This document shows, piece by piece, positions 57,926 through 64,000 of a stretch of DNA of 64,000 bases. This stretch comes from Ligustrum vulgare (Eukaryota > Streptophyta > Magnoliopsida > Lamiales > Oleaceae), in contig OY743181.1 of the NCBI GenBank assembly GCA_963555705.1, forward strand, positions 26,602,513 to 26,666,512, read 5' to 3'. A program made the translations under genes and the position numbers. The notes below the pieces were generated by a model, which made no database searches, had not been told where the DNA came from, and saw only the letters and a list, made by a program, of their open reading frames with translations. Position 1 is the first letter of the stretch. Each line of letters starts with the position of its first letter.

Positions 57926-60186
57926 TTAATATGGTGGTGAAGCCTCCAAGTAATAAGTCATTTGTTCAACTTCATGATCCTCATCCTCAATAGTCAAAGA
58001 ATGAGCAATGCAAGACTCTAGTGGATCCTTAGAAATCCCAAGATTGAAAGAGTTGGCCACTAGATGGTCAATTGCATCCACCCAAAAACATGAATTGGAC
58101 TTCGAGGGATATTTAATGGCTTTCAATGTATTGAAAGTGGCTTGCTTATCTTGCACCCTCAATATCAATTGACCTTCTTGTACATAATGAGAGCTCTTTC
58201 GATTGCTAGATATGGCCTTCCCAAAATAATTGGGATTTCATGGTCTTCCTCCATGTCAAGAATAATAAAATCTTATGGAAAGATGAATTTATCCACCTTT
58301 ACAAGAACATCCTCAATGATACCCCGTGGATATTTGATGGATCTATCTGCCAATTGTAGAGCGGTGGTTGCTTGGTGGTTGCTTTAGCTTTTCCCAATTT
58401 CAATTTCATGAAAATGGATAAAGGCATCAAATTAATGCTAACACCAAGATCATACAAAGCTTTGCTAAAATTTATATCACCAATAGTGCATGGAATAGTA
58501 AAACTCCTTGAATCTTTGATTTTTGAACATAGCTTGTTTTGTATGATTGCACTACACTCCTCTGTTAGAAACCTTATCTCATGTTCTTCGAGTTTCTTTT
58601 ATTGGATAGAATATCCTTCATGAACTCGGCATTTGAGCCAAGACATCGGAGAATGGAATGTTGATGTGTAGATTCTTGAACACTTCCAAAAATTTGCTAA
58701 ATTGACTATCAAGATTTTGCTTTTGTAACCTTTGAGAAAGGGAATAGGAGGCACATAAGCTTTGATTGGTATTGGATCCTTTGATGTTGATGGTTCTGAT
58801 TCACTTTCCTTGGTCACTTCAACAACTTTTTAGGGTTTTTGTATAGGCCCAACTTCTTCAATAGGAGCCTTGCTTGATTGAGTCATTAGTTGTGGAATCA
58901 TGATCTCGGGTAATTGTACCCTACTCCTTGTTGTAATAGCTTGAACTAGGATTTGTTTCAGTGTTGCTAGGCAAAGTTCCTTGTTGCCTTTTCGAGAGAT
59001 GTTTAGCTATTTGATCCACTTGCTTCTCCAAATTTTTCAAAGAGGCATCATTGTGTTCTTGATATTGCAATTGTTGATTTGCTAACTTGGTGATAGTCTC
59101 TTCCCATCCTTCTTTCTTATCTTGTGACTTTGGATTCAACACATTTTGATCGTTACCATAAGATAGATTGGGATGACTCCTCCAACCGGGATTATAAGTA
59201 GGGGCACAAGGATTGAAACCTCGTGGCTCAGCAGATGAAGAACCACTTTCCATCAATGGACACATTGAGCTTTGATGATTAGCCCCACGTCTCACATACC
59301 GGAGGGGTTTGAGCCATGTTGACGGGTCGAGGAGTTGAAGTAGAAATCTCTTCCACTTTCTTGGCTAACGAGACTATTTTTGACAAAACAAGTGTATAAT
59401 CATCACCCACGCATGCACCACTAGAACTTCTTTGTGCACCTCTATCCAGCCATATTACACTTTGTTCACTCATGATCTTAAACAAGTCATAAGCCTCTCA
59501 ATGCTCTTTGTTTTGATGGACCCATTAGAGGATGCATCCACATTTGAACGACAAAGAGGAGTTAACCCGGCATAGAAGTGGTTGACTTGTTACCTTAATG
59601 TGATTCCATGACTTGGGAACTTCCTAAGCATATCTTTAAACCTCTTCCAAGCTTCATATAAACTTTCCACTTCAAATTGTTGGAATGTGGTAATATCATG
59701 CTCGAGTTTAGCAAAGAATTTTGTAGTGAATCTTTGAATAAACTCCACCCAACTAGTGATGCTCCTCGGAGGCAAAGTGTCAAGCCATTCTCTTGCCTCG
59801 TCTTTTAAAGTATGCATAAATAACCTCATCCGAATTGCTTCCAGATTCACACCCTTATATTTGAAGTTGCTACAAATTTCAATGAAGCATGCTACATAAG
59901 AGTGTTGGTTATCATTGGTCCTCCCATAGAATGAAGTAGTGTTGGAGATCAAATTGATCACATCCGTCCGAAGTTGGAAGTTTGAATGATAATAGGATGG
60001 ATAGATAATGCTTGATTGATTCTCAATCATAGGAGGGTTAATGAAATCCCCAAATAACATGTCTTCTTCATTAACCACTGGCTCTTGAACTTTACTAGCT
60101 TGAGGATTAAAATCGGGTGGGATTCCACCCCTTGAAATATTCGCGGGTGGAGCATTAAATTCGTTGTTCAATCCTTTAAGTTCCAT
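57926..60186 (-). pseudogene. gag: Athila gag and protease region
   Basis: A 198-codon stretch (60186-59590) contains the Gag capsid part with RLFMHTLKDEAREWLDTLPP and SWVEFIQRFTTKFF. Open stretches at 59485-58921 continue with the N-rich middle (NPGWRSHPNLSYG, a known Athila phrase) and a helical part. 58817-57926 covers the linker and protease region with PIPFLKGYKSK and poorly kept protease text. Frameshifts and stops throughout. Confidence 0.8.
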
Positions 60187-60419
60187 CCCAATAAGAAGTT
60201 GTCTCCTAACTTCTCGTTGTTCCCTTAGTCTACGTCAAAAAGTTTCGTCGATATACGAATCTAAATCAACTAGACAAGACTTTGAGAGAAATTAGGAAAT
60301 TTACCTTCACAAAACAAAAGAGAATTTGTACAAGAAATAAAGGTAACTAATTGTTAAAATTGATATTGACTAAAATGTAGTTCAAATAAAAACAATCCCC
60401 GGCAACGAAGCCAAAAACT

Positions 60420-61744
60420 TATTTTCTAAAAGTACTCCGTAAGTGCACGTGTTGCATACAAGTGATAGTGGACTAATGAGTCTGAATTATCAATCCCACG
60501 AGGATTGTCTATTTTAGTTACAATCTAGTGTGATCAATTCCAACAATAAGTACACAATAAAGTTTGGTTTTGAAAATTTTGTAGAGCTTAAAATTAAATC
60601 CACAATAGATTAAATGATTAAATAAAAGATAGTTAATGAATTGATGATAAAAGAGAGTTGGGATTCTTGATTCCACTTGACCTTCATCTAATTGATTTCT
60701 CAACATACAAACTGAAATGTTATTTACTAATCATGTTAGATCTAATTTTCCAAGTTTAGTTAATTACCTCTCTCTCGAGTGAAATTAACCATAATTAGTG
60801 GAATTAACCTACTATATCTCCAAGTCGATTAAAAACACATCCATTGCATTAAACCTTTTTAAAAATAACTCAATGGATCATTTAGAGTTTAAGGTATATC
60901 TCTATTCTTATCAAGAACCTAGAGCATTATTGTATTGACCTAGAATATACAATAATCTCTCAACAATTGCACATTCTACAAGATTCAAGCATTAATTTGG
61001 CCAAAATAAATGCAAGACAATAATACAACAATAAATGCACAAGTTAATAAATAACTTAAATTCTCAATGCAAGAATTAAATCCAATTAAACTAGGTCAAG
61101 TTTCCTTAACCAACACAATATAAATTAGCCCATAATGAAATAACAATAAAACTCAATATTTAAATACATCATTTCACTAATGGATTAAAACACACGTGGA
61201 AATATGAAGATTAAACAGTAACACTTCCCTTCAACTATGAGTTTGACTTCAAAACTTCAATTTTCTTCCATCATGTTGTAGATATTTCCCTCTTCAATCC
61301 ACATTCAACACAAAATACAAAAGATTGAGAATCTAACTACAAAATGAAGAAAAGAAGGGAAAAACTAGAGAGAGAAATGTAAAGAGGCAAGACTAAGTTG
61401 GAACCCTAGAAAATGAGGGGTTTTTGGTATTTATAGTTCCCAAAAATCACCCAAAACCCCCCAAAAATCGGTCAAGATCCGCGATTCAAGCTGTTGGGCC
61501 GAACCGGGTCGACCAAGAAATCCCAGAATATTTTTTTTGAGTTTTGAAGCCAAGCGATCGGTTGGCATTAAGCTGAGCGATCACTTGGTTCTTGCAAAAT
61601 CCGAACATTTAGGTTTAGTCCATTTGGTTGTGCATCACGTAATCGCCCCTTGGTTTAACCATGCGACGGCTTGGTTGATCATTTGGAGCCAAGTTCATTT
61701 TTATTTCCAGTCAGGTCCTCCAACCTTTTGGGATGCTCACTTTG
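60420..61744 (-). repeat. 5' LTR of the Athila-type element, truncated
   Basis: Matches 50153-51433; the missing 0.3 kb should lie beyond the window because the next element interrupts it at 61745. Confidence 0.8.
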
Positions 61745-62909
61745 TGATATGAATCATAGTGGGCTTGACCGAAAGTTAAATATTCAAGCCAAATAAAAGT
61801 GCAGTCCAGTCAACCATGTCGGAATTAGATGCATAATATGTGTTTTCCAAGTAGAAATGGGTCACTAAGCAAAACTCATGGGCTGAACTGACTAATTTTA
61901 TGGCCAAATTCCATCATTCGGGGCTTCAAAACAGCAAGTCAATTATGCAGACGAAAATTAGGGTTTTTGCGTATTTTTAGGTTAAAATTTGTTTTTAATT
62001 ATTTTAGGGTTATCTTTGTGCCTCTATAGTGGCTAGGGTTTGTTTAATTTCGTTTTGCTTATTTATATTCTATTTCCATTCAATGTAATATTAGACTTTG
62101 ATTATTGAATAAAAAGAGATTCAATATTTTTCAATTGCTTAATGTATGAATTTACATTACAAACCCGAACTTATCCAGATTGATTATCTTGTGGCGTTCA
62201 TCCAGAACTTATCAAATATTCGCGAGAGTATTTGTGGCGTTCAAAATCAGAAACTCATAAGGGAGATTGGGCAAATCCTTATGGCGTTTTGAAAGTCATG
62301 GTTCTTTATTCCGCATCGTCGAGCCATTGCGTCGTGAATATCGGGTCATGATTCATCCGTTCAACCACAACCCGAGTTTGGAACTTTCTGGCGTTTCTTC
62401 CGTGTTTCGAATCTCATCATATGGTATCAGAGCTGGACTCTGAATTCAGGTTTTTTTTTTTTCTATCCAGTTTGATCTTTATATTTATCATCGAGTCCCA
62501 TAAAAATCATCCATATCTTTTTGAGTGTTTTGTTTTCAGTTTTTTTCGTTCTTCTTGTTCTTGAGTTTGTTGAGTCTTTAATCCAGAAAATCGTTCCAAA
62601 TTTTTTTTAAAAGTGTTTATTTTGTTCGATTCTTAACCAAATCCTGTTCCGTTTGTTTTGTTACGTTCGTGTCGAATTTTCGGATTTATATATTACAAAA
62701 AAAAATTATTTTTTTAATTTATTTTTTTCGAAAATTCATCCATTGTTCAAAAAAAAAAAAAAAAAGTCATTCCAAAAATTCAAGAACTACTTTCTTGAGT
62801 TTCTTTAAAATTCTTGGTATTCATTTCATTCCAAGTCAATAAAAGTCGTTCTTGCTATTTGATGTCTGAATTCTTTTCATTCTTGAATTTTTTTAACGTC
62901 ACATAAGGA

Positions 62910-63899
62910 ATGAATTATGATCCGGGTTCTTTATTCCAAACTAGATGTTATGTAAATCATAAGGGGTGCAGTTTGACTATTGATGGAAAGTGCTTAACTA
63001 ATTTCGTTAGTAGCACCGTGGTTGAAAAATTAGGATTACCCCTAGAACCACACCATAAACCTTATAGGATGACGTGGATGAGGGAGTTTGGGAAGTTCAA
63101 AGTAACCAACCAAGTTCTAGTGTCTATCGCCCAGGGAAGATATAGTGAGGATGTATGGTGTGATGTAGTGCCATTAAAATCTTATCATATTTTATTGGGA
63201 AAACCATGGAGACGTAGGAGGGAGGCTGTTTATGATAAGAGTATGCACATATACAAATTCCTTAAGAATGGAGAAACATGCACACTATATGGGTTGACCT
63301 TAGAGGACGCACTAGAAGATTCACGGAGGGTAAGGAAGGAGAGTGAAAGGTGGTGTAATAGGAAGCATCGTGGGGATAAGGTTATTGAGAAGGAGGGGGA
63401 GCTGAAATTAAAATTAGATGATCAATCTCCAAAATTTGATGAGGAAAAAGAGTTGGGTAGCGAGAAAGTGATTGAGAATGCAATTGTTGAATATGACAAT
63501 GAAGAATTAGAAGTGGTGGTTAAACAAGAAATTGTGAAATTAGAGGAGATGTTGGAGTGTGAGAAGAAAGAAGAAGAGGGCCATGAGCGTGAAAGTGCAA
63601 TGAATGTAAAAGGCGAAGAGAAGAGCCTTATGGGTCAAAAGGAGGACTTGGTGTTGATTTACCATGAATGCAAGGATCTATACCTTGTACCTCATGAAAC
63701 TAACATTTCCCTCCCCATTTTATTTAAATCCTTTTTGCAGGTTGATTATACTTGTGAACTTCAATCACACTACATATGGTCATTCAAGTTTGTGTTTCAA
63801 TCCATCCAAGTATCCCAAATGGCAGCGAATTATTGGTTGATCTTATGCAATGGAAGTAAAACTTTTCCATTTGATCCAGGTGGAGCAGTTGCGCAATAG
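62910..63899 (+). CDS. Retropepsin-like protein of the short gypsy-type element
   Basis: A 329-residue protein, ATG to stop, filling the internal region. Residues 10-105 resemble the protease domain of plant gypsy polyproteins: RCYVNHKGCSLTIDGKC.TNFVSS, the VTNQVLVSIAQGRY segment and HILLGKPW at 93-100. The catalytic D-(T/S/G)-G triad reads Asp25-Gly-Lys, so the last Gly is lost and proteolysis is doubtful. Residues 125-235 are very rich in E and K and probably a long charged helix. There is no Gag, reverse transcriptase or integrase. It may be a relic fragment kept open or a protein with a new role. Confidence 0.75.
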   Translation: MNYDPGSLFQTRCYVNHKGCSLTIDGKCLTNFVSSTVVEKLGLPLEPHHKPYRMTWMREFGKFKVTNQVLVSIAQGRYSEDVWCDVVPLKSYHILLGKPWRRRREAVYDKSMHIYKFLKNGETCTLYGLTLEDALEDSRRVRKESERWCNRKHRGDKVIEKEGELKLKLDDQSPKFDEEKELGSEKVIENAIVEYDNEELEVVVKQEIVKLEEMLECEKKEEEGHERESAMNVKGEEKSLMGQKEDLVLIYHECKDLYLVPHETNISLPILFKSFLQVDYTCELQSHYIWSFKFVFQSIQVSQMAANYWLILCNGSKTFPFDPGGAVAQ

Positions 63900-63945
63900 G
63901 AACAAAGCTATGATTCGGGACGAATCATCCTAAAGAAGGAGGGAA

Positions 63946-64000
63946 TGATACGAATCATAGTGGGCTTGACCGAAAGTTAAATATTCGAGCCAAATAAAAG
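63946..64000 (+). repeat. Start of the 3' LTR of the short gypsy-type element
   Basis: TGATACGAATCATAG.. repeats the first 55 bp of the LTR at 61745 with two substitutions; the window ends here. Confidence 0.9.

Larger units (their letters stand above)
50153..61744 (-). mobile_element. Old Athila-type Ty3/gypsy element, minus strand
   Basis: LTR copies at 50153-51752 (3' LTR) and 60420-61744 (5' LTR, cut by the element at 61745) frame gag, reverse transcriptase, RNase H and integrase remnants reading right to left. The primer-binding site (minus strand, about 60414-60394) reads TGGCTTCGTTGCCGGGGA, close to the Athila TGGCGCCGTTGCCGGGGA. The LTRs differ at many sites and both end in TA in place of CA (minus strand), so the element is old. 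A solo LTR sits in its integrase gene. Confidence 0.85.
61745..64000 (+). mobile_element. Short gypsy-type LTR element with a single retropepsin-like gene (runs off the window)
   Basis: LTR 61745-62419 (675 bp, TGATATGAATC..TCATCA), primer-binding site TGGTATCAGAGCT at 62422-62434 (fits initiator tRNA-Met), one gene, polypurine tract AAGAAGGAGGGAA before a second LTR start at 63946. The first 55 bp of the two LTRs differ at two sites. The internal part is only 1.5 kb, so the whole element should be about 2.9 kb. It is inserted in the Athila LTR; CTTTG (61740-61744) should reappear on the far side. Confidence 0.85.

Noticed and set aside
1..64000. tRNA, rRNA or CRISPR-like arrays.
   Set aside because: None seen; regularly repeated sequences are minisatellites or LTR-internal words without the repeat-spacer form.

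Overview
The window is nuclear DNA of a flowering plant, almost certainly a eudicot. It is AT-rich and has GT-AG introns, nested LTR retrotransposons, solo LTRs, MITEs and Helitron remains. Only one ordinary host gene is visible: a complete, seven-exon SOC1/TM3-type MADS-box gene on the minus strand (coding 40685 to 29114). Its first intron is about 10 kb long and full of transposons. Everything else is mobile DNA or its flanks.

Layout. 1-703 is the 3' end of a copia-type element. 2384-4995 is an Athila-like solo LTR (target duplication GTTAG) with a second solo LTR nested in it (3954-4903, TTCCT). A Helitron 3' end lies at 6008-6040. 6144-18624 is a full-length but decayed Ty3/gypsy element of Tat type (ATACT duplication) with a long antisense gene, which is itself broken by a 408-bp hAT-type MITE. 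20261-20718 is another hAT-type MITE. 20871-27084 (element A) and 41264-47651 (element B) are two related, non-autonomous LTR elements, each with perfect 5-bp target duplications. 29114-40685 is the MADS gene; intron 1 holds a degenerate copia element on the minus strand (31248-37028), a PIF/Harbinger-like element with a captured gene fragment (38656-39784) and a Tourist-like MITE (39851-40026). 48227-49336 is a decayed Helitron helicase. 50153-61744 is an old minus-strand Athila element with a solo LTR inside its integrase gene. 61745 to the end is a short gypsy-type element whose only gene is a retropepsin-like protein.

The most unusual content is in elements A and B. Neither has gag or pol. 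Each instead carries, antisense to the element, the same two intact genes: a LOG-type cytokinin-activating phosphoribohydrolase (217 aa, uninterrupted) and a 181-aa basic zinc-finger protein laid out like the nucleic-acid-binding proteins of carla-like plant RNA viruses. Between the two elements LOG differs by about 15 silent and 3 replacement changes, the pattern of purifying selection, although LTRs and non-coding parts have diverged freely. Both elements start with a primer-binding site that fits the anticodon arm of tRNA-Ile, and both contain many small hairpins with a constant CAGAA-type loop and changing stems. One element sits about 0.58 kb upstream of the MADS start codon and the other about 2 kb beyond its stop codon; all three gene sets read the same way.

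All comparisons were made by eye; family names rest on recognised motifs, not on searches.
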